The position numbers were made by a program, and so were the translations under genes. Below the pieces are notes generated by a model. That model did no database searches. It was not told where the DNA came from and worked only from the letters and a program-made list of their open reading frames with translations. Of a DNA stretch of 64,000 nt, positions 8,574 to 17,136 are shown piece after piece. The DNA comes from an uncultured Faecalibacterium sp. (GTDB taxonomy: Bacteria; Bacillota; Clostridia; Oscillospirales; Ruminococcaceae): positions 16,365 to 80,364 of the forward strand of contig CAKSVD010000008.1 of assembly GCA_934503275.1 (NCBI GenBank), in the 5' to 3' direction. Position 1 is the first letter of the stretch. Every line of letters begins with the position of its first letter.

Positions 8574-9182
8574 TCACAATTCGCTGAACGCCTTGAGGAT
8601 CCGCAGACCAGTGTCGCCGCTTTTTTCCGGGTGGAACTGGGTGCCGTACACCCGCCCCGCCCGCACCGCGCCGGTGACCGGGATGGAATAATCGCTGACG
8701 GCAAGGGTGCTTTCGGCGCAGTTTTTGCCGTAGTAGCTGTGGACGTAGTACACATACTCGCCCTCGCGGATGTAGCGGAACAGGGGGTCGTCCTTTACGA
8801 TGTGCAAAGCGTTCCAGCCCATCTGCGGCACCTTCAGCCCTTTGTCCGCAAGGTCGGGCCCCAGCGGGCAGACCTCGCCTTTGATAAAGCCCAGCCCGGC
8901 GTGCTCGCCGTATTCGTAGCTTTTTTCAAACAGCAGCTGCATCCCAAGGCAGATGCCCAGCAGGGGCTTGTGCGCCGCCTGCTCCTTCAGCACCGGCACA
9001 AGGCCGGTGGCGGTAAGCTTTGCCATGGCATCCCCGAATGCGCCCACCCCCGGCAGAATGAGCCGGTCGGCGGCGCGGATGGCAGCAGCATCGGCAGTGA
9101 CCACTGCCTGCAGCCCCAGCTGCTGCAAGCTGGAGCGCAGGCTGAACAGGTTGCCCACGCCGTAATCAAGAATGGCGATCAT
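8574..9182 (-). CDS. hisH: imidazole glycerol phosphate synthase, glutaminase subunit
   Basis: Class-I glutamine amidotransferase feeding ammonia to HisF. 202 residues from the ATG at 9182 (MIAILDYGVGNL, the family start), which overlaps the hisB stop as ATGA. The nucleophile is Cys78 in GICLGMQLL; the His/Glu pair is in GTQFHPEKS near the C terminus. Its stop codon lies in the end of an F1 repeat. Confidence 0.96.
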   Translation of the reverse strand: MIAILDYGVGNLFSLRSSLQQLGLQAVVTADAAAIRAADRLILPGVGAFGDAMAKLTATGLVPVLKEQAAHKPLLGICLGMQLLFEKSYEYGEHAGLGFIKGEVCPLGPDLADKGLKVPQMGWNALHIVKDDPLFRYIREGEYVYYVHSYYGKNCAESTLAVSDYSIPVTGAVRAGRVYGTQFHPEKSGDTGLRILKAFSEL

Positions 9183-9775
9183 ACCAGCAGTCCTTTCGTG
9201 GAGGGGATCTCGTCCCGGTGTGCCGCATCGATGCGCACGGCCTTGGCCAGCGCGCGGCCTGCGCCCTTGAAGCAGGCTTCCAGAATGTGATGGGTGTTCT
9301 CGCCCGCAAACTGCACAAAGTGGACGGTGGCGGGCACGCTGCGGGCAAAGCCGTACCAGAACTCCTTGGCGCACTCCACGTCAAAATCGCCCACCTTTTC
9401 GGTCTGGCAGCGGATGTCCCAGTTCAGGGTGCACCGGCCGGAAAGATCCACCGCGCACAGCACCAGTGCTTCGTCCATGGGCAGGCAGAAGCTGCCGTAG
9501 CGGCAGATGCCGCGCATCTCGCCCAGCGCCCGGGCAAAGGCCTGTCCCAGCGCAATGCCCACGTCCTCGGTGGTGTGGTGGTAGTCCACCTGCACATCGC
9601 CGTGGCAGGTGAGCACCAGATCGAATCGTCCGTGCCGGGCAAACAGTTCCAGCATGTGGTTCAGAAAGCCGCATCCGGTGTCGATCTCGTAGCGGCCGGT
9701 GCCGTCCAGATCAAGGGTCAACTCGATCTGGGTCTCGTTGGTGCTGCGTTCCAGCGTTACCATGCGCTCTGCCAT
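9179..9775 (-). CDS. hisB: imidazoleglycerol-phosphate dehydratase
   Basis: Monofunctional IGP dehydratase of 198 residues with no HAD phosphatase domain. Metal-binding motifs GCGFLNHML and DYHHTTEDVG are present. A GTG at 9781 would overlap the hisC stop, but it lies only one base from the GGAGG; the ATG at 9775 has an ideal 7-base spacing and is preferred. It is coupled to hisH through an ATGA overlap. Confidence 0.95.
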   Translation of the reverse strand: MAERMVTLERSTNETQIELTLDLDGTGRYEIDTGCGFLNHMLELFARHGRFDLVLTCHGDVQVDYHHTTEDVGIALGQAFARALGEMRGICRYGSFCLPMDEALVLCAVDLSGRCTLNWDIRCQTEKVGDFDVECAKEFWYGFARSVPATVHFVQFAGENTHHILEACFKGAGRALAKAVRIDAAHRDEIPSTKGLLV

Positions 9776-9777
9776 TG

Positions 9778-10839
9778 TCACACCTCCAGTATTTTGTCCA
9801 CGGCGTCCATCAGTGCCTGCATCTGCTCCGGCGTGCCGATGGTGATACGCAGCCAGTTTTCAATGCGCGGTGCATCAAAATGCCGCACCAGAATGCCGTT
9901 TTCCTTTAACTTTTTGTATAGTACGCCACCGTTTATCCGCTCTGTGCTGGCAAATACAAAGTTTGCGCGGCTGTCCAGCACGGTAAAGCCCCGGGCAGCC
10001 AGCTGCTGCATCGTCCATGCGCGGGTGTCCATAATGGCGGTGCGGGTCTTTTCAAAGTAGGCGGTATCCTCCAGCGCAGCCTGCCCGGCCTTCAGGGTCA
10101 GGCGGTTGATGTTGTAGGGGTTCAGGCTGAACTTGACCCGGTTCAGGTCAGCAATCAGCGCCGCGTTGCCCATGGCAAGCCCCAGCCGTGCGCCCGCCAG
10201 CTGCCGGGATTTGGAGAAGGTCTGCACCACCAGCAGGTTGTCGTATTGGTCAATTAAAGGCACGCAGCTTTCGCCGCCAAAGTCCACATAGGCTTCGTCC
10301 ACAATGACCACGCTGTCCGGGTTCGATCGCAAAATACCCTCGATAGCCTCCCGGGGCAGGCACAGCCCGGTGGGAGCGTTGGGGTTTGCGATGACGATGG
10401 TCTCGTGCAGGCCGTGGTAATCGGCGGGGTCAAGGGTGAAGTCCTTTTTTAACGGGATGATATGGGTGGGGATATGCAGCAGGCCGCACCACACGCCGTA
10501 GCAGCCGTAGGTGATATCCGCAAAGGCCAGCGGGTGGCTCTCGTCACAGAAAGCCCGCAGCGCAAAGAACAGGTTCTCGTCGCTGCCGTTGCCGGGCATG
10601 ACCTGGGAAGGCTGCAAGCCGAAATGCGCCGCCGCCGTGCGCAGCAACTGGGTACAGGCGGGGTCGGAGTAAAGACGCAGCTTTTCCACCTCGGCTTCGC
10701 TTACGGCTGCCACCACCCGGGGAGACGGCAGATAGGGGCTTTCGTTGGTATTCAGTTTGATGTACTGCTGATCCTGCGGCTGCTCCCCGGGCGTGTAGGG
10801 GGTAACAGCAGACAGGGCAGGGGAAAGAAAACGGCTCAT
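9778..10839 (-). CDS. hisC: histidinol-phosphate aminotransferase
   Basis: PLP-dependent class-I/II aminotransferase of 353 residues that makes histidinol phosphate from imidazole-acetol phosphate. Family motifs are in order: NTNESPY, GNGSDENL, NPNAPTG, DEAYVDFGG, and the PLP lysine Lys210 in TFSKSRQLAGARLG. It starts 12 bases after hisD with an AGAGGAAA site and ends within 3 bases of hisB. Confidence 0.95.
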   Translation of the reverse strand: MSRFLSPALSAVTPYTPGEQPQDQQYIKLNTNESPYLPSPRVVAAVSEAEVEKLRLYSDPACTQLLRTAAAHFGLQPSQVMPGNGSDENLFFALRAFCDESHPLAFADITYGCYGVWCGLLHIPTHIIPLKKDFTLDPADYHGLHETIVIANPNAPTGLCLPREAIEGILRSNPDSVVIVDEAYVDFGGESCVPLIDQYDNLLVVQTFSKSRQLAGARLGLAMGNAALIADLNRVKFSLNPYNINRLTLKAGQAALEDTAYFEKTRTAIMDTRAWTMQQLAARGFTVLDSRANFVFASTERINGGVLYKKLKENGILVRHFDAPRIENWLRITIGTPEQMQALMDAVDKILEV

Positions 10840-10851
10840 AATGGTTTCCTC

Positions 10852-12129
10852 TTACTTCTCATACCGGATGGTCACGCTGCGGGCGTGGGCGTGCAGACCC
10901 TCGCGCTCGGCAAAGTCTGCAATGCGGGGCGCAACGGCTTCCAGCGCGTCCCGGGTGTAGTAGATAAAGCTGGACTTCTTGACGAAATCGTCCACGCCCA
11001 GCGGGCTGGAAAAGCGTGCGGTGCCGCTGGTGGGCAGGGTGTGGTTGGGGCCTGCAAAGTAATCGCCCAGCGCCTCCGGCACGTTGCGGCCAAGGAAGAT
11101 GCTGCCCGCGTTGCGGATCTCGTTCAGCACGCCGAAGGGGTCCTCCACGCAGACCTCCAAGTGCTCCGGCGCGATGATGTTGCAGGCTTCAATGGCCTTG
11201 TGCAGGTCGGTGCAGAGGATGATCTTGCCATTATCGTCCACGCTGGCGCGGGCAATGGCGGCGCGGGGCAGCTGCGGAATTTGTACCTCCAGCTCGGCCT
11301 GTACCGCCTTGGCAAGGGCTTCGCTGTCGGTCACCAGCACCGGGCTTGCCAGCCTGTCGTGTTCGGCCTGACTTAACAGGTCTGCCGCCACCCATGCGGG
11401 ATTGCAGCTGCCGTCTGCCAGTACCAGAATTTCGCTGGGGCCCGCGATCATATCAATGCCCACCTTGCCGAACACCTTGCGCTTGGCGGTGGCAACGTAG
11501 ATGTTGCCGGGGCCCACGATCTTATCCACTGCCGGGATGCTCTGGGTACCGTAGGCCAGCGCCGCCACGGCCTGTGCGCCGCCGGTCTTGAAAATTTTGG
11601 TCACCCCGGCGGTGGCGGCAGCGGCCAGAATGACCGGGTTCACCTTGCCGTCCCTCCCGGCGGGGGTGGTCATGACGATCTCGGACACCCCCGCCACCTT
11701 GGCGGGAATGACATCCATGAGCACGGTGGAAGGGTACGCCGCCGTGCCGCCGGGCACATACACACCGGCTTTTTCAATGGGGGTGTATTTCTGCCCCAGT
11801 ACAATGCCGGGGCGGTCGTTCATCACAAAATTCTTGTGCACCTGCTGGCGGTGGAACTGCTCGATGTTCTCCGCCGCCTGCCGCAGGGTCTCGAGGAAAT
11901 AGGGATCCATGCACGCAAAGGCTTCGTCGATCTCGGCCTGCGTCACCTGTAAATTTTCAACCGATGCACCGTCAAATTTCAGGGCATAGTCCTTCAGGGC
12001 GTCGTCGCCCCGGGTGCGCACGTCCGCAATGATGGCGTCCACCACGTCCTCCACGTTCTTCTCGGCGCGGATGTCCCGGTTCAGAATTTCCTCCGGCTTC
12101 AGTTCGTCAAAATTATACAGCCTGATCAT
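10852..12129 (-). CDS. hisD: histidinol dehydrogenase
   Basis: Zn-dependent NAD enzyme that oxidises histidinol to histidine in two steps. 425 residues; recognised by the Zn/active-site segments LSQAEHD and GPNHTLPT and the nucleotide-site motif GPGNIYVATAK. Its ATG overlaps the stop of the preceding fused gene (ATGA). Confidence 0.96.
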   Translation of the reverse strand: MIRLYNFDELKPEEILNRDIRAEKNVEDVVDAIIADVRTRGDDALKDYALKFDGASVENLQVTQAEIDEAFACMDPYFLETLRQAAENIEQFHRQQVHKNFVMNDRPGIVLGQKYTPIEKAGVYVPGGTAAYPSTVLMDVIPAKVAGVSEIVMTTPAGRDGKVNPVILAAAATAGVTKIFKTGGAQAVAALAYGTQSIPAVDKIVGPGNIYVATAKRKVFGKVGIDMIAGPSEILVLADGSCNPAWVAADLLSQAEHDRLASPVLVTDSEALAKAVQAELEVQIPQLPRAAIARASVDDNGKIILCTDLHKAIEACNIIAPEHLEVCVEDPFGVLNEIRNAGSIFLGRNVPEALGDYFAGPNHTLPTSGTARFSSPLGVDDFVKKSSFIYYTRDALEAVAPRIADFAEREGLHAHARSVTIRYEK

Positions 12130-13718
12130 TTTTCTTCCTCCTTGTGCAAGGTGTCGCGCAGCTTTTCCAGCATGGTGTCCATCTGCCGGTGCTTGAACTG
12201 GTAGCTGGCCTTGTTGGCGATGAACCGCGCCGAGATGGGCATGAACTCGGTGACCACCTGCAGGCCGTTTTCCCGCAGGGTGGTGCCGGTCTCCACGATG
12301 TCCACAATGACATCCGAAAGCCCAAGGATGGGCGCCAGTTCAATGGAGCCGTTCAGCTTGATGATATCGATATCCCGCCCCATGGAGGCGTAGTAGCGCT
12401 TTGCAATGTTGACGAATTTGGTGGCCACCCGCACCGGGCGGCTGGGGTCGTCCCGGTAGCCCGCCGGGGCGGCTACGCACATCCGGCAGCGGCCAAGGCC
12501 GGTGTCCAGCAGCTCGTACACGTCTGCGGCGGCCTCGGTCAGGATGTCCTTGCCCACGATGCCCACATCGGCAGCGCCGTGCTCCACATAGATGGCCACG
12601 TCGCTGGGTTTGACCAGAAAATACCGGATGCCCGCCGCCGGGTTCTCCACCACCAGCTTGCGGGTGGCGTTGTAGTCCTCCGGGCAGCCGTAGCCGATGC
12701 CAGCCAGCAGATGATAGACCTTGTCGCCCAGCCGCCCCTTGGGCAGCGCCACGTTCAGCATCACCTTGCCGGTGTCCTGATGCTGCACCGGCGGCATCGC
12801 GTTCAGCCGGTCCAACTCGTCCAGATACACCGCAAAGCCGATGGCACCCGCCCCGGGGGTGAACTTCTGCAGCAGCAGGTCGTACCGTCCGCCCTTCAGC
12901 AGCGGACGGGGCAGGGCTTTCAGGTAGCCCTGAAACACAAGGCCGTTGTAGTATTCCATCTCACCGGCTAAGGTCAGGTCTAACCGGATGCTGCCGCCCG
13001 CCTGTCCCAGCGTGGGCGCTAAGGCGGTCAGTTCTGCTACGGCGGCGGTCATGGCGGGGTTGCGGCAGAGCGCTGCCGCCTTGGAAAGGGTAGCCGCGTA
13101 GCCGCCGGAAAGTTCCAGCACCCCGCACAAAGCGTCTGCCGCCGTTTCGGAAAGCCCCGCAGAAAGCGCGGCGGCGCGCAGCTCGTGGGCGTTCTTCTGC
13201 CGCAGCTTTTCCAGCAGCAGTGCCCGGGCGGCTTCCGGCACGCCCAGCGCATCGAACAGGCCGAACAGGTAGCCCATGTGGCTGACCTCCAGCACCCACT
13301 CTGCGCCCAGCGCTGCCAGCGACTGCGCCGCCAGACACACCGCCTGCTGCACCTCCGCCTCGCCCACAGCGCCCAGCAGCTCCAGACCCATCTGAGAAAT
13401 TTCCTTAAAGGTGTGGCTTTCGGCAGAGGGACGGTAGACGTTTTCGTGGTAATAGTACCGCAGCGTCTCGCCCGGGGCGGGCTGTGCCGTCTTGGCGATG
13501 GACAGGGTCACATCCGGCTTGAGCGCCAACAGACGGCCATCCAAATCGGTAAAGGTGATGACCTGCTCCGACGACAAAAAGCTGCGGTTCTCCTGATACA
13601 GGCTGTACTCCTCGAACCGTCCCATGTGGTACTTGCGGCAGCCTGCCGTCTCGTACAGGCTGCGCAGCGCAAAGGAGGCGCGCTCCTTTGGCTGCAAATG
13701 CTCCAGACTGAACTCCAT
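12126..13718 (-). CDS. hisZG: fused HisZ-HisG: ATP phosphoribosyltransferase regulatory and catalytic subunits in one chain
   Basis: One 530-residue frame joins two normally separate subunits. Residues about 1-305 are HisZ, a histidyl-tRNA-synthetase-like regulator: LKPDVTLSIAKTA at 66-78, YYYHENVYRP at 88-97, and GGRYDLLLQKF. Residues about 318-530 are short-form HisG: NVALPKGRLGD at 322-332, VVENP, and the PRPP loop IVDIVETGTTLRENGL at 471-486. No C-terminal ACT-like domain is present, as expected for the HisZ-dependent form. The ATG at 13718 has AGGGAG upstream and gives the HisZ-like start; the frame is open up to 13805 but without family sequence. No stop or ribosome site is seen at the junction (about 306-317). 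First enzyme of the operon and the expected feedback point. Confidence 0.93.
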   Translation of the reverse strand: MEFSLEHLQPKERASFALRSLYETAGCRKYHMGRFEEYSLYQENRSFLSSEQVITFTDLDGRLLALKPDVTLSIAKTAQPAPGETLRYYYHENVYRPSAESHTFKEISQMGLELLGAVGEAEVQQAVCLAAQSLAALGAEWVLEVSHMGYLFGLFDALGVPEAARALLLEKLRQKNAHELRAAALSAGLSETAADALCGVLELSGGYAATLSKAAALCRNPAMTAAVAELTALAPTLGQAGGSIRLDLTLAGEMEYYNGLVFQGYLKALPRPLLKGGRYDLLLQKFTPGAGAIGFAVYLDELDRLNAMPPVQHQDTGKVMLNVALPKGRLGDKVYHLLAGIGYGCPEDYNATRKLVVENPAAGIRYFLVKPSDVAIYVEHGAADVGIVGKDILTEAAADVYELLDTGLGRCRMCVAAPAGYRDDPSRPVRVATKFVNIAKRYYASMGRDIDIIKLNGSIELAPILGLSDVIVDIVETGTTLRENGLQVVTEFMPISARFIANKASYQFKHRQMDTMLEKLRDTLHKEEEK

Positions 13719-13827
13719 TTCGCTCCCTCGTTTCCTTTCCCTGCACCGGCACAATTCCGGCGTCTCTATACACAAAAACATCCGGCGCGGCATCCTCCGC
13801 ACCATAGAATGAAAGGCTTCTGTTTTT

Positions 13828-13856
13828 ATTTTACTTTATCTAGGTAAAGTTGTAAA
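13828..13856 (-). promoter_or_regulatory. his operon promoter with palindromic operator in the spacer
   Basis: On the minus strand: TTTACA (13851-13856), exactly 17 bases, TAAAAT (13828-13833). The spacer is almost wholly filled by the 18-bp palindrome ACTTTATCTAGGTAAAGT (13833-13850, 16 of 18 symmetric). A repressor here would block RNA polymerase directly. The CTAG centre resembles operators of TrpR-family regulators, so a HisR/YerC-type repressor is suggested. The promoter and palindrome are read directly; the regulator identity is inference. Confidence 0.75.
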
Positions 13857-13944
13857 GCGTGAAAGTGAACGTCTTTTCCATTCTTATCCTACAATTTTTC
13901 AGTGCGTTTGTACAGAAAGGCGAAATTTTTTCACCACACCGGCC

Positions 13945-13998
13945 CCTCCCGTGAAAATGGAGCACCGGAGCGTCCGCAGACGCTCCGGTGCTCCGCAA
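13945..13998 (-). terminator. F2 repeat, shortened copy
   Basis: CCCCTCCCGTGAAAA followed by a perfect 16-bp stem (13959-13974 with 13979-13994) with the cUGCGg loop when read on the minus strand. The conserved outer arm beyond the stem is largely missing. It lies upstream of the his promoter and could insulate it from readthrough. Confidence 0.65.
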
Positions 13999-14081
13999 TT
14001 ATATCCGCATCGTCCTCCTCCCCGCAGCCTTGTATTCGGCCGCACAAAGGCGTATACTGGGGCAAAAAGGAGGCGTTTGCC

Positions 14082-14495
14082 ATGTGGTTCGTTTACGCGC
14101 TGGGGTCTGCGGTGTTTGCCGCTCTTACCTCGATTCTGGCAAAGATCGGCATCGAGGGGGTCAACTCCACCCTTGCCACTGCCATCCGCACGGCGGTGGT
14201 GCTGCTGATGAGCTGGGGCATGGTGTTCCTCACCGGCACCCAGGGCGGCATTGCGGATATCTCTCGCCGCAGCTGGCTGTTTCTGGTGCTGTCCGGCCTT
14301 GCCACCGGCGCAAGCTGGCTGTGCTACTACCACGCGTTGCAGGTGGGTGCAGCGTCCAAGGTAGTGCCCATTGATAAGCTGAGCGTGGTCATCACCCTTG
14401 CGCTGGCCTTTGTGGTGCTGCACGAGCCCTTTACCGCCAAAAGCCTCATCGGCTGTGCCCTTATCACCGCCGGTACGCTGTTTATGGTGCTGTAA
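14082..14495 (+). CDS. EamA-domain small membrane transporter (DMT superfamily)
   Basis: 137 residues, one EamA repeat with about five hydrophobic spans (SAVFAALTSILAKIGIEG at the start, LIGCALITAGTLFMVL at the end). This is the short single-domain form of the drug/metabolite transporter superfamily, which normally works as a dimer; EPFTAKSLIGC matches the conserved end of the domain. AAAAAGGAGG lies before the ATG at 14082. It converges on the MarR gene across a shared terminator. Substrate unknown. Confidence 0.8.
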   Translation: MWFVYALGSAVFAALTSILAKIGIEGVNSTLATAIRTAVVLLMSWGMVFLTGTQGGIADISRRSWLFLVLSGLATGASWLCYYHALQVGAASKVVPIDKLSVVITLALAFVVLHEPFTAKSLIGCALITAGTLFMVL

Positions 14496-14508
14496 CGGGA
14501 TACGCAAA

Positions 14509-14541
14509 ACGGCTGCTGCACGTTTTTTGTGCAGCAGCCGT
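14509..14541. terminator. bidirectional terminator
   Basis: Perfect 13-bp stem ACGGCTGCTGCAC / GTGCAGCAGCCGT with a T-rich loop and TTTT after it on the plus strand and AAAAC/GTTTT on the other. It serves the convergent EamA and MarR genes. Confidence 0.85.
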
Positions 14542-14551
14542 TTTATCGTTT

Positions 14552-15007
14552 TTATTCCTCGCCTTTTTTCGGCATATCCAGTTCCGGCATCAGTTCGGTG
14601 CTCACGATGGTAAGCATCTGTTCCAGCTTGGCGCATTCCTCGGGGGTAAAGCGCTGGCGGGCACGCTCCACCACGGTGTGCAGGTAGGCGTAGCTGATGT
14701 TGTAGTAGTCGATATACTTTTTGGTGGGGCGCAGGTGGTACTCCCGCCGGTCGGTGGTGGACTGGATCTTTTCCACATAGCCCTTTTTCACCAGACTGCC
14801 GATCTTGTACGCCGCATTGGGGGTGGAGATCTGCATCATGCGGGAAAACTCCGCAATGGTGGGCTCGCCCATGGCCATGATGCCCTCCATGCAGAAGGAC
14901 TCCACCGTGGTCAGGGTAGCCTCACGGGTGGCAAAGCGCTGGAACACGTTCTGATAAAAATGCAGCTTGAATTTGGTGTAGACGTCCTGAAAAGCTTTTT
15001 CCAGCAT
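14552..15007 (-). CDS. MarR-family transcriptional regulator
   Basis: 151-residue winged-helix protein. The recognition-helix region reads IAEFSRMMQISTPNAAYKIGSL, and the wing contains the MarR-type charged turn STTDRREYHL. GGAGG stands 10 bases before the ATG. A palindrome 35 bases upstream could be its own operator. No obvious target other than itself and the neighbouring NhaC gene, which is transcribed in the same direction just upstream. Confidence 0.85.
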   Translation of the reverse strand: MLEKAFQDVYTKFKLHFYQNVFQRFATREATLTTVESFCMEGIMAMGEPTIAEFSRMMQISTPNAAYKIGSLVKKGYVEKIQSTTDRREYHLRPTKKYIDYYNISYAYLHTVVERARQRFTPEECAKLEQMLTIVSTELMPELDMPKKGEE

Positions 15008-15041
15008 GGGTCATGCGCCTCCAATGGCTCAACTTTTTTAC

Positions 15042-15056
15042 TATACGTTCAGTATA
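15042..15056 (-). promoter_or_regulatory. palindrome upstream of the MarR gene
   Basis: TATAC-GTTCA-GTATA, a perfect 5+5 inverted repeat containing TATACT/TATAGT hexamers usable as a -10 element for the MarR gene. Its position suggests autoregulation; this is inferred from placement only. Confidence 0.45.
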
Positions 15057-15134
15057 CCACGAAAATGCCCCGCTGCATAGCGGAATTTTTACACAGCCGC
15101 AGAAATAAATTCTTGCGGCTTGACCCGGAGCAGG

Positions 15135-15161
15135 GGCGTTCCCCCGGTCGGGGGGAACGCC
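15135..15161 (-). terminator. hairpin after the NhaC gene
   Basis: GGCGTTCCCCC-GGTCG-GGGGGAACGCC, an 11-bp stem 12 bases beyond the antiporter stop codon. No T-run follows, so efficient termination is uncertain; the CCCCCGGTCGGGGG core is also found in F1-like repeats. Confidence 0.45.
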
Positions 15162-15172
15162 TGATTTCCATA

Positions 15173-16846
15173 TTACGTAGTTTCCCCGGAAGTTTTTGTC
15201 CGGGTGCGGGCGCGGATGACGCTGAGCACCGCCAGTTCCAGCACGATGGCCACTACCAGCAGCACCAGCGAGGTGACAAGGCTTGCGCGGCTGCCCAGCA
15301 CCGCCTGTGCAAGGCCGGTGATGATGTAGCACACTGCCGAGCAGGCTGCTGCCGTAATGGCGTAGGGCAGCTGGGTGGAAACGTGGTTCACATGGCTGCA
15401 ATGTGCGCCCGCCGAGGCCATGATGGTGGTATCCGAGATGGGGGAGCAGTGGTCGCCGCACACCGCGCCGGACAGGCAGGCGGCAATAGACACCACCAGC
15501 ATCTCGCCGTTCGGGAAGGCGTGGCAGACGATGGGGATCAGGATGGAGAAGGTGCCCCAGGAGGTGCCGGTGGCAAAGGCGAGGAACACCGCCACAAGGA
15601 AGATGATGAACGGCAGCAGATACTGCAGCGCCACCGCAGAATTGCCCAGCAGATTTGCCACATAATACTTTGCGCCCAGCAGACCGGTCATACCGGACAG
15701 CGTCCACGCAAGGGACAAGATCAGCATGGGGCTGACCATAGCCTTGAAGCCCTCGGGGATGCAGGCGGCAAAGTCCTGAAAGGTCATCACGCTGCGCACC
15801 CGGTAAAATACAAAGGTGAACAGCAGGGCAATGCTGCTGCCCAGCACCAGACCCGCCGATGCGTTGCAGTCCGCAAAGGCGGTGATGAAGTCCACGCCCT
15901 CAAAGAAGCCGCCGGTGTACACCATGCCGAAGATGCAGGCTGCGATCAGCACCAGCACCGGCGCAAGCAGGTCGATGACGTGGCCGTTCGTGTCCGAGCC
16001 ATCGTCCACATCGTCACCGTAGGGACGGTCGGTGGTGGTGAACAGGTCGCCGTTTTTGGCGTTGTCCTCGTTCAGCTTCATGGGGCCGAACTCTGCCCCG
16101 GTAAAGATGAGGAACAGGCTCATCACCACGGTCAGGACAGCGTAATAGTTATAAGGAATGGTGCGCAGGAACATGGTAAAGCCGTTGATGCCGGAGCCTT
16201 CCGGCACGCTGGAGGTAACGGCAGCCGCCCAGCTGGACACCGGCGCAATGATGCAGATGGGCGCGGCGGTGGAATCGATCAGGTAGGCCAGCTTTGCGCG
16301 GGACACCTTCTGCCGGTCGGTCACCGGGCGCATCACTGAGCCCACGGTCAGGCAGTTGAAGTAGTCATCCACAAAGATCATCACGCCCAGCAGCAGGGTG
16401 GCGAACTGTGCGCCCGCGCGGCTGTGGATGTGGGTGGACGCCCAGCGGCCAAAGGCTGCCGAGCCGCCCGCCTTGTTCATCAGCGCCACCAGAATGCCCA
16501 GCATCACCAGAAAGGCCAGAATGCCCACGTTGCCGGAGTCTGACAGCTTGGTGATCATGCCGCCGTCCTCGTTGAAGAACAGGGTGTTCAGCGCCAGCTC
16601 AAGGTTGCCGTTGGCATATAGCAGCGCACCGGAGGCAATGCCCACCAGCAGCGAGGTGTACACCTCCTTGGTGTTCAGTGCCAGCACGATGGCAATGACC
16701 GGCGGCAGCAGGGAAAAGAAGGTGCTGTACACCGCACAGGTGTAGGTGGCGGGGTCGGCCACCTTGCCTGGGGTCACCGCCGTGCACCACAGCAGCAGGG
16801 CAAAGACGAACAGCGCCCCCGCCCAAGAAAGATTTTTGTTTTTCAT
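15173..16846 (-). CDS. nhaC: Na+/H+ antiporter, NhaC family
   Basis: 557-residue polytopic protein of the NhaC/TC 2.A.35 type, exchanging sodium (or an organic acid, as in malate-lactate antiporters) for protons. The diagnostic family motif GDHCSPISDTTIMASAGA is intact, as are FVDDYFNCLTVGSVMRPVTD and FATGTSWGTF. GAGGAGC precedes the ATG. The central loop (about 255-285) is rich in Asp and Asn. Ion and substrate preference cannot be read from sequence. Confidence 0.85.
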   Translation of the reverse strand: MKNKNLSWAGALFVFALLLWCTAVTPGKVADPATYTCAVYSTFFSLLPPVIAIVLALNTKEVYTSLLVGIASGALLYANGNLELALNTLFFNEDGGMITKLSDSGNVGILAFLVMLGILVALMNKAGGSAAFGRWASTHIHSRAGAQFATLLLGVMIFVDDYFNCLTVGSVMRPVTDRQKVSRAKLAYLIDSTAAPICIIAPVSSWAAAVTSSVPEGSGINGFTMFLRTIPYNYYAVLTVVMSLFLIFTGAEFGPMKLNEDNAKNGDLFTTTDRPYGDDVDDGSDTNGHVIDLLAPVLVLIAACIFGMVYTGGFFEGVDFITAFADCNASAGLVLGSSIALLFTFVFYRVRSVMTFQDFAACIPEGFKAMVSPMLILSLAWTLSGMTGLLGAKYYVANLLGNSAVALQYLLPFIIFLVAVFLAFATGTSWGTFSILIPIVCHAFPNGEMLVVSIAACLSGAVCGDHCSPISDTTIMASAGAHCSHVNHVSTQLPYAITAAACSAVCYIITGLAQAVLGSRASLVTSLVLLVVAIVLELAVLSVIRARTRTKTSGETT

Positions 16847-16953
16847 AAGCTCCTCATATCAGGTATCAGTCATTGTCTGCGGGGTTTGTCCGGCGTATCG
16901 GGGCGCAGGCTGCGGGGCAGACTACCCACAGAAATGCAAAGGGGGTGTGCACC

Positions 16954-17136
16954 GTGCCGGATTACAAGGCCATGTACTTTGAACTGTTCCGCGCCAGCGT
17001 GCAGGCCGTGCAGCTTTTGCAGGACGCGCAGACCCGCGCCGAGCAGCAGCTTCTGGCCGCAGACCCGCCGCCGCTGCGGCTGGACGAAACAGATAAAAGC
17101 GACTCCTTGGGTGTATCTGAAAAGTCGAAAATTTAG
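16954..17136 (+). CDS. small conserved-looking hypothetical protein
   Basis: Encodes about 60 residues starting VPDYKAMYFELFRASVQAV, with an amphipathic helical N-terminal half. The GTG at 16954 is chosen because GGGGG stands 8 bases upstream; longer in-frame starts lack a site. It resembles small cytosolic proteins common in Clostridia (recognition by eye). The last 10 codons lie inside the 166-nt palindrome that begins at about 17108, so the native C terminus may have been replaced. Function unknown. Confidence 0.5.
   Translation: MPDYKAMYFELFRASVQAVQLLQDAQTRAEQQLLAADPPPLRLDETDKSDSLGVSEKSKI

Noticed and set aside
13719..13805. His leader peptide before hisZG
   Set aside because: The in-frame upstream extension contains no run of histidines and no attenuator pair was found.
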